Shown here piece by piece: positions 36,001-45,390 of a stretch of DNA of 64,000 nucleotides. The notes under the pieces were generated by a model. It was not told the origin of the DNA. It made no database searches and was given only the letters and a program-made list of their open reading frames with translations. Source of the DNA: Trileptium ribeirensis (Eukaryota > Nematoda > Enoplea > Enoplida > Thoracostomopsidae). The DNA lies in contig JASANE010012243.1 of NCBI GenBank assembly GCA_030248225.1, forward strand, positions 31,079 to 95,078. The letters run 5' to 3'. Every line of letters begins with the position of its first letter. The first letter of the stretch is position 1. The position numbers and the translations under genes were made by a program.

Positions 36001-36707
36001 CAAGGGCGACAGATTGATGTGGAAAAATTTTAATAATAAAACGAAACGTACGATAATTTAAATAATTACCAGCCGTATGTACTTACCAATCCCTCTGGAG
36101 GACACAACAACTCAGATGCTATTCGTTGCAATCGTGTTCGTTTCAATTCGTCATCAGGAAAGCCATACGTAGAACGCCGACATCGATGCGTTAAGAATCG
36201 AAAACACTGCACAAAGCAACAAGTCGCAGGCGTACTTGAATCTTTTCGCAGCACCGAAACAGTATAATCGTCATCATGACAATCGTTGTCAACACTGTTT
36301 CCCAGCGTTGTAACATCTGCTGCACCATTTTGAATCTTCGATGCTTGCTTCACATCGCCACAGCTAATGATTATATTTCCTGTCTCGTCACCGTCATTTT
36401 CCCTCTGGTTTTCGCTACTACACTCGTCTGTCATCAACAAATGTCCATTAACTGAAGATGTTGTGTCTCCATCATCGTAGCCACAACCGAGATCCGAATA
36501 GCGAGTATTGTCGAGTATATTCAACTGCACAGCAGTACCTTTACCACTCGATCCTGACATACCATTATAATAATAATTACTTCGTTTATTCGCTGGATTC
36601 TTTGAATTAAAGTCACAGAGTTGTTCGGAATCGGACTGCTTTGAACGACTAGAAGGTGTTGTTGAACCATCAGAGCAACGGTCGTCGTTTACTCCGCTTT
36701 TCGTCAT
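14810..36707 (-). CDS. SLC9B: SLC9B/NHA-type Na+/H+ antiporter, 12-exon gene
   Basis: Multi-pass membrane antiporter of the cation:proton antiporter 2 family (animal SLC9B1/SLC9B2, NHA), which exchanges Na+ or Li+ for H+. Coding exons in transcript order: 36707-36087, 34042-33904, 32678-32583, 30936-30849, 24931-24749, 23167-22992, 22473-22367, 21014-20853, 20485-20374, 18997-18861, 16566-16489, 15013-14810. They sum to 2103 bases (700 aa) and every junction keeps phase. Diagnostic residues are LGAVSPAVLVP at about 379-389, the ion-binding pair D416-D417 in FDDVVAIT, Arg575 in a late helix, WLPKATVQ at about 600-607 and LSILITAP near the C-terminus. Mammalian NHA2 is about 540 aa; the excess is a hydrophilic N-terminal tail of about 207 residues. 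The start is the first ATG after a TCTTCAG acceptor, which suggests a 5' UTR intron. The introns are full of repeats. The assignment is strong; plasma-membrane, endosomal or mitochondrial location cannot be told. Confidence 0.93.
15463..15860. repeat. 83-base tandem repeat, about 4.8 copies
   Basis: The unit starts TTTTGAGACGTGTATGCTGCC and continues AATTTTATGTCAATGTTAAG. Copies start at about 15463, 15547, 15630, 15716 and 15799; one copy has a 3-base insertion. Located in the last intron of the antiporter gene. Confidence 0.95.
16489..16566 (-). CDS. SLC9B: SLC9B exon 11
   Basis: 78 bases (26 codons, phase 0 at both ends), residues 608-633. The acceptor is AATTCACAG and the donor GAG|GTATGT. 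It encodes AALGPRLLDVAIQSG and ELVRLGRE, matching AAIG..ALD.A and the charged loop before the last helix. Confidence 0.92.
16730..17205 (+). repeat. Dispersed repeat with internal ~155-base duplication
   Basis: 16860-17205 matches 40200-40545 in the same orientation (GGAACCATG, AACCAACACCGGCAAT, CTTTTCAGCCG, AACAAATTTTC, AGAACCG, TTGCTTCCGTGAA). Within this copy the block ACAGAACCATGGG ... GAGCTTCCCATGCC is repeated about 155 bases later. Confidence 0.75.
18340..18600 (+). repeat. Dispersed repeat shared with 39150-39430
   Basis: Shared blocks: CTC..AACTCGAGATA-like start, TTTCAAAAAATGTGA.CCTTGAC, ATTTTGGGGC, AAGATCCATC.ATCC, GATGAGTTAT, then an AAA-rich end. Lies in the intron between antiporter exons 11 and 10. 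Confidence 0.7.
18861..18997 (-). CDS. SLC9B: SLC9B exon 10
   Basis: 137 bases, residues 563-607. The acceptor is TTCCAAG and the donor CAA|GTGAGC. It encodes ILLVGLAVRLLATFFAV, with the conserved intramembrane Arg575, and ends VSLAWLPKATVQ, one of the best-conserved stretches in the family. Confidence 0.95.
19748..19948. mobile_element. MITE with CAGTCGCGGGCCA inverted ends
   Basis: The left end CAGTCGCGGCCAGAAATAACTG and the right end ..CACTTATTTTGGCCCGCGACTG are inverted repeats of about 22 bases around an AT-rich core with several CGAT/ATCG and AAATTTCG motifs. A related core lies at about 58510-58660. No TA duplication is seen at this copy. Confidence 0.6.
20374..20485 (-). CDS. SLC9B: SLC9B exon 9
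   Basis: 112 bases, residues 525-561 plus the first base of the next codon. The acceptor is ATTGCAG and the donor ATCG|GTTAGT. It encodes WFIAQPFLFGLISSEIDIS, matching the conserved W....QP.LFGLIG.E..I helix of NHA proteins. Confidence 0.95.
20853..21014 (-). CDS. SLC9B: SLC9B exon 8
   Basis: 162 bases (54 codons, phase 0 at both ends), residues 471-524. The acceptor is TTGTTATAG and the donor GAT|GTAAGT. It encodes a hydrophobic helix (FRFCLLLLAGWLSLFAS) and SGGGALGCLTVAFVANIGW, matching the GSGGLC.LVMAF.A.MGW segment of the family. Confidence 0.93.
22367..22473 (-). CDS. SLC9B: SLC9B exon 7
   Basis: 107 bases, residues 436-470. The acceptor is GCTTTCAG and the donor AAA|GTTAGT. It encodes SISLTILRGPCEVLLGIAFG and ends TWYLPSHYK, matching the family's VLRG..EV.IG...G....Y.PS segment (helix followed by a loop). 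Confidence 0.92.
22992..23167 (-). CDS. SLC9B: SLC9B exon 6 (ion-binding Asp-Asp)
   Basis: 176 bases, residues 377-434 with split codons. The acceptor is ATTTCAG. It contains FVLGAVSPAVLVPLML and KKGIPTLVIAASSFDDVVAI; the adjacent Asp pair is the ion-binding site of NHA proteins. The only donor that keeps phase and matches family homology (TFST|G.. to SISLTILRG) is ACGG|GTTGGT, a weak 5' site. The frame stays open for 20 further codons past it. Confidence 0.93.
24749..24931 (-). CDS. SLC9B: SLC9B exon 5
   Basis: 183 bases, residues 316-375 with split codons. The acceptor is GTTTAAG and the donor CTTGG|GTAAAT. It encodes VLLQAGLGLDFFTLKTLKG and then a helix with LTLLPCIAEA, matching the VRAGLGLD.. 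LKG.. R..L.P...EA pattern of the family. The upstream intron is the longest in the gene (5.9 kb) and carries two mobile elements. Confidence 0.95.
26869..26951 (+). repeat. Left-end fragment of a 1.53-kb TIR element
   Basis: 83 bases nearly identical to the first 85 bases of the element at 27043 (GGGTCATTTCACGAAACCATG onward to CTTTTGTAAGG). It stops abruptly and is followed by a 91-base spacer (26952-27042) that also precedes the copy at 63964. Confidence 0.85.
27043..28574. mobile_element. 1532-bp TIR element, copy X1
   Basis: The terminal inverted repeat GGGTCATTTCACGAAACCATG is perfect over at least 21 bases at both ends. ATAT flanks both sides (27039-27042 and 28575-28578), a likely 4-base target duplication. 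The interior carries the motif TGTAGCCCCCCCGAC at about 27424, 27626, 27761 and 28043, and inverted near the left end. Open frames are short (up to 86 codons) and unrecognised, so the copy is probably non-autonomous. Sits in the antiporter intron between exons 5 and 4. Confidence 0.85.
28741..28917 (+). CDS. Possible acidic Ser/Asp-rich exon, plus strand
   Basis: Bounded by ATATTTTTACAG|AGCACTGG and GAGTTG|GTGAGG. The frame is open with SEADTAGENSDVTDSSDSKD and NYHPSSDCDVESRC. Composition resembles acidic N-terminal regions of transposases or chromatin proteins, but there is no family match and no partner exon on the plus strand. It lies in an intron of the antiporter on the opposite strand. 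Could be chance. Confidence 0.25.
29530..30770 (+). mobile_element. Tandem-repeat element, full-looking copy
   Basis: Tail of about 400 bases (29530-29930: AAAAGCGTGAAAATTTC, GACCCCATCTTCATGGTCAAAAT, TCGAGATCTACAACTTTATG), then four imperfect 175-178 base repeats anchored on TATAGGTTTTYC.G.ACGC at about 29972, 30147, 30325 and 30503, then the head GGGTGGTATATACATCAAAT..GCCT and CTCGCTAGCTCCGTTTCA. Architecture (unique ends around a short satellite core) resembles DINE-1 and bivalve pearl elements, thought to be Helitron-related; the class here is inference. Confidence 0.65.
30849..30936 (-). CDS. SLC9B: SLC9B exon 4
   Basis: 88 bases, residues 287-314 with split codons. The acceptor is ATTGCAG and the donor CTCAG|GTATTG. 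It encodes MLVAGFLLRNVPQL, nearly identical to the conserved GMLLAGFLLRNVP of animal NHA antiporters. It lies just beyond the 3' end of a tandem-repeat element at 29530-30770. Confidence 0.95.
31150..31400 (+). pseudogene. LINE reverse transcriptase fragment
   Basis: An open plus-strand frame with EQCGFRPGRSTENQIHGLRM and VVAFIDFEAAFDSVHR, the classic first motifs of a non-LTR reverse transcriptase. Truncated on both sides, in the antiporter intron between exons 4 and 3, opposite in orientation to the gene. Confidence 0.9.
32583..32678 (-). CDS. SLC9B: SLC9B exon 3
   Basis: 96 bases, residues 255-285 with split codons at both ends. The acceptor is TGTTTCAG and the donor TTCG|GTAAGT. It encodes NYENFYGLYILIITCYAFG and LAKLPPLFG, matching the helix and the Leu-Pro-rich link that precede GML.AGFLLRN in NHA proteins. 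Confidence 0.92.
33904..34042 (-). CDS. SLC9B: SLC9B exon 2 (first membrane helix)
   Basis: 139 bases, residues 208-253 plus the first base of codon 254. The acceptor is GTTTCAG and the donor CATT|GTAAGT. It encodes a hydrophobic helix (MHSFLLSMLILSSIFALMYC) followed by a Lys/Arg/Thr-rich loop. Similarity to the family is low here, but position, phase (0 in, 1 out) and both splice sites fit the gap between exons 1 and 3. The frame stays open past the donor to a stop at 33731, so an intron-retained form would end there. Confidence 0.8.
34690..35765 (-). mobile_element. Tandem-repeat element, minus copy
   Basis: The tail at 35765-35390 on the minus strand, with AAGGTTGTAGATCTCG, CATTTTGACCCTGACGATGGGGT and ATCCAACCACC on the plus strand. 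Then about 3.5 repeats of 167-170 bases, with CCGAAAAACCTATATAAAG anchors at about 34770, 34940, 35109 and 35276. Lies in antiporter intron 1. Confidence 0.65.
36087..36707 (-). CDS. SLC9B: SLC9B exon 1 (N-terminal tail)
   Basis: 621 bases, residues 1-207. Hydrophilic and rich in Ser, Asp, Asn and Gly, with YYYNGMSG near residues 45-52 and a Cys-rich stretch (CCFVQCFRF) near 165. It ends in LLCPPEGL, matching the CPP motif just before the first helix of NHA proteins. The donor is TTG|GTAAGT (phase 0). An in-frame ATG also lies upstream, at 36812, but it would read through the TCTTCAG acceptor, so the ATG at 36707-36705 is preferred. Confidence 0.88.
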
Positions 36708-38660
36708 TGTTACCTGAAGACAAGGCCAAAGCTGCCCAGATACTTGATGTTGTTTTATATTAAAGTTGTCATATTTACAAAACGCAAAATATAATATGTC
36801 ATGTATATTCAATTGAGCAACTAACCAATTTCGATCATCTGAAATAGAAACAATATCATTACTGTTACGTAAACACAGAGTTATAAAAACATCGTAAGCA
36901 CTTCATGAATTTATCTATCAAGCCTCCCATTATATTTACAGCAAAAAATCCCGGCATTCCCAGATAAAAATATCTGCCATCATTTCCCAGAGACACAAAA
37001 CAACTTTTGGAAAATCTGTCTAAACTGCCTTGTTAATCGTGCGACAGTATGTATTAGCAAGAACGTGAAAACTTATCGAGGTTCACAGAAACCAAATAAT
37101 GTTATTATGTATTTCAAACTATTCGTGATACTTTTTAGCTCAAATCTGCAAGTAAAATACAATTTCTGAAATAGCAAAAAATTCATCCTTTTTGACATTT
37201 TTCGTTTAACGCTTCACAATGAAACATTTTGTATTTTGCGTGAATATTATTTATTGACGCACCTAATATTTCTTTGTCCTGCGTTTACACACGTGGACAT
37301 GTACCAATTTAACACTCTCTAATGTTGACCACATGAGGTGCTTTTGACTTTTGTTGGTAGCCAGCGGCACTGGATCAAACAAATGAATACCGTTCACACG
37401 GACTACAACTCTATGCGGCGTTCACATTAAAATACATACGTGTGCGAATGTAGCACTTTAGTGACACTGCAGCTTTAGACCGCTCGCAAGTGACCCGTAG
37501 CCGCAGATTTTCGACAGTCGTGTAATTGCATTTTTACAATCGCTCTAAATTAGCGCAACAACCCAAATGATGCCAAATCGCGCTAGCTAATGTAGTTAAA
37601 GCTGCATGATTTTAATGATTTCGTCGTAATTGCATTAGCACGACGAAACGAAACCGTGTAAGTGTAACCAATACATAGCAATATCAATTCAACCACTGAA
37701 TATTTACACGGACTAATCATCGGCGCCGTGGAATCGTTTCCAGCATAATTGCATAGCAAGAGTTATCTAGTAACATTGATAACATGGCCTGACCAAATAA
37801 TTCAGAGCTTGTTCTGCCATGTGGTAATGATAACAAAGCTTTTCATAAAAGTCTTACATCTATAACCTTTTATAGCATGCTGAGTTAGTTTGATAATTGC
37901 CGATCGGAAAAACCTATAAACCTTTACATTTTCCTTTAATTTTAGTAAATGCGAAGGATTTTCCGCAGTATATGAAATGGTTAAAGTAAAGAGTCGACGT
38001 CAGATGCATTTCAAAGTCAACAAATTTCTTATGTGTGCGCACAGCATTTGTTATTTCGGTTCACTGTATACATTTCTGACTTCTGGAAGCTTCCAAAATT
38101 ATACAAGTGACATGATATAGGGATCCCCAGCTCGGAAAATGTATTTTTAGTACTAATACGCGTATTTAGAGGTTGTTTAGATCTTGCTGATATATGGTAG
38201 GATATTGACTATATAAATAGTACTTGTTTCACGTTTGTCTTTATGATGATAAAATATGCATCCGTGTATACATTTAGTAGCGATATGAGCATTATAGGTA
38301 AAACATTCTAGTTCCAATAACACATGGCAAGAATAAAACCCAATAACTGGAATTTCCCAAACCGAGCACAATTTTTACACTTTTTAATAGCAAGAACATT
38401 AAAAAAACTAACACTAAATAAGAGGTACATATGCTTACTAGGCCATAAACCATCTGTCCGAGCAATAGAAGAAGACATATGCTTGTAAGGACTAAGATAC
38501 GGAAATACTAGTAACTTGCAAAGCGAAGCGAAACAGAGCGAGTGTTGATAATATTATGTTCATATTGACGATTTTTTCGTTCCAAAATTCAGGTCCCGAA
38601 ACCCAAACCCGCTTTAAAGTCCAACGATTATACGAAGGCAATGGCAACTACTAAAAACCG
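36708..38660. other. Upstream region of the antiporter gene
   Basis: Probably holds the 5' UTR exon and promoter, given the acceptor just before the start codon, but no TATA or initiator can be chosen with confidence. 37380-37760 is richer in CpG than its surroundings. No other coding sequence recognised. Confidence 0.4.
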
Positions 38661-38664
38661 GAAA

Positions 38665-39430
38665 ACTCTGTTTCTTCTTCCAATGACCAAAAAGATAAAA
38701 GCTTTTGAAATTTATAAATCACATATTTTTAGAAATATTATTAATTAAAGAGTGATTTCAAGTGCTTCAGTAATCATTGTCCTTGGCTTACTTGATGCAT
38801 ACCACGCAAATACATTCGGTTTTATCTCCATTTAGCAACCCCGAAAACCAATACAAATGTTGACTGACCTACATACATATATATTGGAAAAGCGGCGAAA
38901 TTTGACTATTTTTGGTGCCAAAATATACCAAACTTCGCCCCGGCACCGTCGGCAGGTTTAACAGCATGATGTTAAAACAATCAAACCATCTTGCTTAACG
39001 GATCAAATAACACTGTAATCCCATAGGTCACCTTTAACATGCAAAAACTTACCTTGTAAAATTTTGAAATTTTAACATTTTCGAGTACCCATATTTTCAA
39101 CTTTGGCTCATAGCTCGAAAATGGGTGCTCTAAAAATGCATAACTTCAAATTTTAGGTCTCCATGAGAGATTCTGCTGATGGACTCAGTTTTTCGCTACG
39201 AAACCTCTAACTCGAGATATAAACGTCATGAAAGACAAATACATAAAATAATGGCCAAATTTCAAAAAATGTGATCCTTGACATTTTGGGGCCCAATTTA
39301 ACCCCGAAGACGTGGTCGACGGATTTAGCGTGTAATGAAAGGGAACAAAAAGATTGAATTGGTCAAGATCCATCTATCCGGCGATGAGTTATCATCTCTA
39401 CAGTGGGACAAAAAAAAAGAAATTTTTGCG
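38665..39430. repeat. Composite dispersed repeat
   Basis: 38665-39060 matches 2545-3000, and 39150-39430 matches 18340-18600, both in the same orientation. The two separate repeats elsewhere may therefore be pieces of one larger element, best preserved here. Confidence 0.65.
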
Positions 39431-39678
39431 ATTTTTGCGCAAAAAACTCAAGTTATCATGCTTCATAGCATATCAGTGATATCTACGGAACAAAACAATG
39501 AGACTACGTAATACAAAAAACGGGGTCATTTCCTTTCGCACCTAAAGCCGAAATTATTGATACGATAATTTTGGTACCACTCGACTCAGCTCGACGAGCT
39601 AGTTCACAAAATATCATTTTCGACCAATTTTATGACAAAAAATTTTTGTTTTGGATTATCCCCTTGGTACTAGACTTA

Positions 39679-39831
39679 CAGTACCCGCCAAAAATGACTA
39701 TCGCTCGCTCGTGACCCGCTCGAAATAAATTTGTTTTAAAAATAGAATTTTCTATTAATTTAAATAGTTGGGAAATCTCGAGCGAGCCACTCGCTCGTTC
39801 GAAATGCGACGGTCATTTTTGGCGAGTACTG
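39679..39831. mobile_element. Mariner-type MITE, 153 bp
   Basis: CAGTACCCGCCAAAAATGAC at the left and GTCATTTTTGGCGAGTACTG at the right, flanked by TA on both sides. Inside are GCTCGCTC and CGAGCGAG stretches around an AAATTAATAGAAAATTC core. Confidence 0.9.
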
Positions 39832-40199
39832 TAAATATAGGGTAGTAAATCGCTAACCGGGCACTCGAAACTAACTTTGGTAGTTCTCGTAAAGCCACTG
39901 TATGTATTCAAATTTACGCATCTTCGACGTTCAAATAAGATACCCCAAGTTTGCAAATACTGCTGCGATAAAAGAAATATACCGTACAGTGCTGCGTGCT
40001 AAAATGCTTGTGGTAGCTAAGGAAAATGATGTTAATAACCACACAATACTGAGCCGTGCGGCCAAACGATAAGAATACAAAGTTTGGAATTAGGAAAGGG
40101 AAAAGCGCCATTAACGTAAATAGGTATATAATTTTCTACAATGGCACCATAGCATACTATATGTACCGAATGTCAGAGGTTTGGTACTTTTTCACGATA

Positions 40200-40545
40200 A
40201 AGATGAACCGTGGGGGCGCCATACCCCTATCCCATGAACCATGCATGGCTGAGCAAAACCAACACCGGCAATGAGCTTCCCACGGCAGATAACCCCAAGT
40301 GATACTTTTCAGCCGACAATGACATAAGAACAAATTTTCTAATTTTTGGTCAAAGAACCACGACGGTGCCATACCTCAAACCCAATAACTCCAGAACCGG
40401 ACCCTTACTAGAAAAATAAAAAAAGAGGGATATGCAGTTATCATTTTACCATGAAATAAAATTAACGAGAGAAAAAACGAAAGTTAAAATAAAAATACCC
40501 TTGCTTCCGTGAAGGGTACTTCCTCCGTGAAATGTGCTAAAAACC
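40200..40545 (+). repeat. Dispersed repeat, second copy of 16860-17205
   Basis: Shares AACCATGCATGGCTGAGC, AACCAACACCGGCAATGAGC, CTTTTCAGCCG and CCTTGCTTCCGTGAA blocks with the 16860-17205 copy. The last block is partly doubled (CTTCCGTGAAGGGTACTTCC). Confidence 0.75.
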
Positions 40546-43144
40546 CTCATTTTTACCGCCATCCCGCAAAAAGCAATTTCCAATACGTCACACTACGCTT
40601 TGATGAGCTGGAGCAAACATCCTATCAAGCTTTTACGAAAATACAGCTAGCGCGCAACCGGGCTTGAATAGTGACATCCGAGAAGTTTAAGCTTACACAA
40701 ACCATTGTAGTTTATTTAAACAAGGTTTAATATAATAGCTATTTGTGCAAATTATTTGGATGTTGCATTTTGCAGATATCTAGTGAGCTCGTTTCACCTT
40801 CAATACCTGGACTATATATTGTTTTATGTTAGTCTTAATATAATAGTTATATAATGCAGAAATGACACGATTTCGTTAGTTTCTAGCTACCTATTTGCTT
40901 AAATTGGGATGAAACGCTAGAACTAACACTTTTGTAGTTAGTTGCTAATTTTGTTATTGTGGCCACGTTTAAATTTGTATAGTTTCGAGAATAACTATTA
41001 AAATTGTCAATATGCGGTACTCTACTTATTACTACAAGTGTCAGAGACACATACCGATACCTTTAGCTTATATATATAATAGAAATTCGTGAATGTCGTT
41101 AGCAATTAGGAGAAACTTTGTGACCACATTAAAACCTGTTGTTCAAAACAGGGAACTGGACTTCATGTGAAATACATATGTATTAATAAATGTCAATATA
41201 CTGCGTACTTCTACTTAACTTACCTTGCTGTTAGGTTAGCTATATTTTTAAAGTTAATAATCCAATTTTCCTGTAAGACAGCAAAAAAAGAAATTCTATA
41301 ATACACTCAAAATACGTAATACATGAGCACTAAATGCGTAACGCATTATTCAGTAGCTGTAGTGTTAACGACTCAAAATTCCCCATAAAAAAATATCCAT
41401 AACCTGTAAACTGACTCAGACCAGTAGATCAACGCCACTGTATGCGTGTTGAAGAAACAAAATTTGGGAAACTGCGAGTCTACAGGTCATCCCAAACAAA
41501 TCTAAATTTGCCATAAAACAAACCGAAATGACTATGCTACGGGTTTAGTACGATGAATTCACAACAGCCGCAAGCAGAAAAAATTGAACAAAGATAAACA
41601 AAAACAAGCAAAGCCAGAATCACAATCTTCCCACCTAGCTATGTAATAGTTTGATATTAAACTAGCAGATAAAGATTACAATAAATAACCAATTTGGACC
41701 GTCGGTGTAGTGAACTTTAGCGTGGATATATCCAAAAGTAGTAATATACACAAGCACTCCATCCTTCCGGCGAAATAACATATATATGTTGCGACTCTTT
41801 CCTATAAATAGGGGCAGATTTCGACGCTTAGAAACAGTCAAAACCAATGGAACGAGCGTGGATAAATAAACAAACGGTTACACTAGGTTTACATTGTCAC
41901 GAAATACACCCAGGCTCTTCGGTACTACCGTATGGCAAAATCGTACCCTCGCTAAAAAGCACAATAAATCACCAAACAACTCAATACAATATTAAGTCAA
42001 CTAACTGGACCAATAGATCCAAAACGTATAAAAATTTATTTCCAAATTTATTTATGTAGTAATTTACTCAGTGCTAATATAATTCTATATAATATTAAAC
42101 GACTAGGACTCGCATTTATTTATGCTAACATTCGAAACGTACAACGTAAAAGTATACGCAATACAATTCGGCGTTCATGTTATGTCCCCAACGTTTGGAA
42201 CCTATGTACACCACACAGTGTTAGGCACACTGTCGACAACGGGGTGTCCTAAGACACCTCCGTGTTTTTTATAAATTTTTTCAAAAGTAGCTAGCAATGG
42301 GTATTGCCACTTCTCGACAGTGTCAAGCACACCGTGTCTTCTTATGGTTGTATTGACAATGCGTGGTATTATTTCAGCAACTTTCATAGATTCATAGATA
42401 TCGCCTAGATACAAATATCGATAATTAAAAACAACTTAACGCTAGCTCAGTTGAGTAATAAATCCCATTAGCAACAGCCGGTGTTTATTTCAGTAATTGG
42501 CGCCAAATAGCTATGGGCGTGTACAAACCGTATAGAAAAAATGTAATAGCTAGGGGGTGTGTCGTACACCCTCGGCAATGCATTTACAGTATGGGTGTTA
42601 CCCTCACAGTCTGTACGGTAGGGTCGCGACTACAGGGGGACAAAATTTCCAAACAGCGGGAACGTTTATAACGTGAACGCCGCTCCAAATCCGGATCCAA
42701 ATAGTATAAGTAAAATTTTGGCCCGGCAGACGGACTGCCAACGATCCGACGAGGAATGGAGAGCAGACTGCCATGAGGCATTTTTGCTGTACGAATTTAG
42801 TTTTCGTAAATGCCACTTTAACATTATATTAATTTATGAAAATTTTGCACAACGTACAGTGCAACGACTCTTTTAGGAAAGCAGATACATAAATGGAGCA
42901 GCTTTTTGAAAATGGCACAGTGCATAGTAACTTTTTAAGATATTGCTACACATTAGCCGTTTCCTTAAAAATTGCTACAGAAATTCTGCGAATTACAAAA
43001 AGTTATTACTATTTTGTAGCTATTTCCGGTTCAGGGGTGAAAATCGTTCCAAAGGGCGTGCTCAGCCTGGGAGGAACCACAATTTTTCCAAATTCTCACC
43101 ATTGATCCTCATAGTGGGGTTCACGAATAAATGGTTCTAGATAC
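40546..43144. other. No recognised gene
   Basis: AT-rich to 42180. At 42414-42202 a 70-codon minus-strand frame (VAEIIPRIVNTTIRRHG, KWQYPLLATFEKIYKKHGG) ends in a region with a small hairpin, GGTGTCCTAAGACACC. 42600-42780 is GC-richer with CpGs (GGCCCGGCAGACGGACTGCC). None matches a family I know; a decayed mobile element is possible. Confidence 0.4.
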
Positions 43145-43260
43145 AGTTATATAATACACCAAACACAAAGCCTGTTACAGGTGATTACACATAACGACAA
43201 CGTATAGATGAAACCAGGCGTTGCTTGCGAAATACAAGTCGCTATTACCTTGGTTTAAAC
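43145..43260 (+). repeat. Head fragment of the tandem-repeat element
   Basis: CAAACACAAAGCCTGTTACAGG, TGATTACACATAACGACAACG and TAGATGAAACCAGGC match the heads at 14350-14450 and 30650-30740. No repeats or tail adjoin. Confidence 0.6.
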
Positions 43261-43795
43261 AAAACATCTGGAAGCTCAATTTGTGAAATTGCCCTTGTCT
43301 AGTCATTGAGCGTAGATAAACCATACACTACTCGTTTCCACTAGTAACTAGTACATTTATATTATAGTTGCCAAACATGACTGTTATTCCAGCAGATGCA
43401 TTTTGTTGGACACATGCTCGTAGCAGTTTTTCGACAGGTTGCTATACTTTTTGCTGTTACACACAAAATTTCTGTAGCCGATTTTTACAAAACGGCTAAA
43501 ACTTACATACTCATGGCCCCGTCTACCCCCTGACATGTCACCCCGAGTGCGAGGATACCCCTGGAGGCATCACAATCACCAAACCTATATGTGCATTTAG
43601 CGGCACCCACAGCGCCGCACTCCCGGACGCCCTTGGGAGCCGAAGGCTTCCACCAAGGATCCGGGTACGCCCTTCCATTGCGAACTAGAACCTTGGCCCA
43701 TGTATGGGCTAAAACATATGTAACATTTTCAAAAGTAGTTACACAAATTGTGCCATTTCCACAAAAGTGGTTTCATGTACAGCGGTTTTTTTAAA

Positions 43796-43905
43796 AGGAC
43801 ACAGTTTCTGTAGCAATTTTTCCAAACGTGACACAATTTCTATAGCAGATTTTCTAAAAGTGACACAGTCTCTGTTGCAGCTTTTTCAAAAATTTTGTCA
43901 CTTGT
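43796..43905. repeat. 32-33 base degenerate tandem repeat
   Basis: At least three units of GACACAGTTTCTGTAGCAAT followed by TTTTCCAAAAGT. More degenerate relatives extend to about 43380 on the left, and similar phrases occur at 42840-43000. Confidence 0.7.
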
Positions 43906-45030
43906 GCAGTAACTGCACATAACTCTCTGTTAACGCTCCATAATACATAATATAGTCAACTATAGCCCAGAGTTGAAAAACTGGAATATTTCTGATACAA
44001 CTAGAATAGTGTGAGCAAACAAAATGTTTGCTCAATTAAACTAGACCTGCTGTAATTAGTTGAACAAAATCCGCTTCATTTAGAAAACTTATTAATGCAG
44101 CTTGGGAACGAACCAGTATTCCCTCCCCAAAGCTGCCCACGCTACGCTATTCTGTTTAAGGACGCCGCTAGGGTTGACCTGGTCCATAGTTCCTAATATT
44201 ACGGAGACACTTTAGAGAAGTTCGACGTCTTATTATTATTACTATAGCAATTCGTATATTGACATCACGCAAATACCCGACTTGAATAAAACAAGACCGC
44301 AATACATGTCTTGTGGAACACTATGTAGCTTTAAGAAGTTGTACCTCCATCAAATATTGAACGAAGTAGTAACCGTTTAATAACGAAAATGAACTATGTT
44401 TACTACCATAATCCGTACTGTTGTACTCAATTTTTGGCGAAGTAATATTTACACGTTTTGTATTATCGCTTTCGAATTAGTAGACTGTTCAGTTTCTACT
44501 ACACAGACCACGTACATCACAATACCATTTAGCTGATGTCAATATGAAGAATTATAATTATCGTTGTTCCCTGCGTGGGACGCCGAACTCAAGCATTTTC
44601 GATTCCAGATATCGGTAGCGATCAGAACATTATGCACTGAATTAAGTTTCTATCTGAACTAAGTAAGCTACGAGCCGCTCGAATTAGCATCGTCAGACTT
44701 CGCTTGCTTTGAGGCCGTTGATTCACAATCGGGCAACTGCGTTTCGCTGGACAACGGCCTTAAATATTATTAAATAAGAATGCCATGTGCAACAAATAGT
44801 ACACTGTGCGACACATATCATAAACGTGTTTTTGAGAGCAAGCAGCACCTAATTTCTGGTTAAAATCAGTCTGAATTTTGTTGTATCACCGCTATACCAT
44901 AAATTTGGACTTTGAATGTGACTCAACTATAACGGCTGAGATATTTATCCAAAACCCCTTGTAGTGAGAAAGCGACCCCCAACAAGCTTTAAAATCTACA
45001 TCACAAATAGTGATGGACAGGCATATTGTT

Positions 45031-45390
45031 TATAATATCCGCATATGCAAATAAAATTGTGGGATATAGAATAATCCGGACATGGACAGCATAATTGGAC
45101 ATTATAATATCCGCATATGCAAATAAAATTGTGGGATATAGAATAATCCGGACATGGACAACATAATTGGACATTATAATAGCCGCATATGCAAATAAAA
45201 TTGTGGGATATAGAATAATCCGGACATGGACAACATAATTGGACATTATAATATCCGCATATGCAAATAAAATTGTGGGATATAGAATATTCCGGACATG
45301 GACAACATAATTGGACATTATAATATCCGCATATGCAAATAAAATTGTGGGATATAGAATAATCCGGACATGGACAACATAATTGGACAT
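45031..45390. repeat. 72-base tandem repeat, 5 copies
   Basis: The unit includes CCGCATATGCAAATAAAATT and GTGGGATATAGAATAATCC. Copies start every 72 bases and differ by single bases. As 72 is a multiple of 3, the minus strand stays open for 129 codons with a 24-residue period (SNYVVHVRIILYPTILFAYA), hydrophobic. No start context or splice sites; probably non-coding. Confidence 0.95.

Noticed and set aside
36708..36812. N-terminal extension of the antiporter from the ATG at 36812
   Set aside because: The frame crosses a good TCTTCAG acceptor just before the next ATG, so it is probably intron; cDNA would decide.
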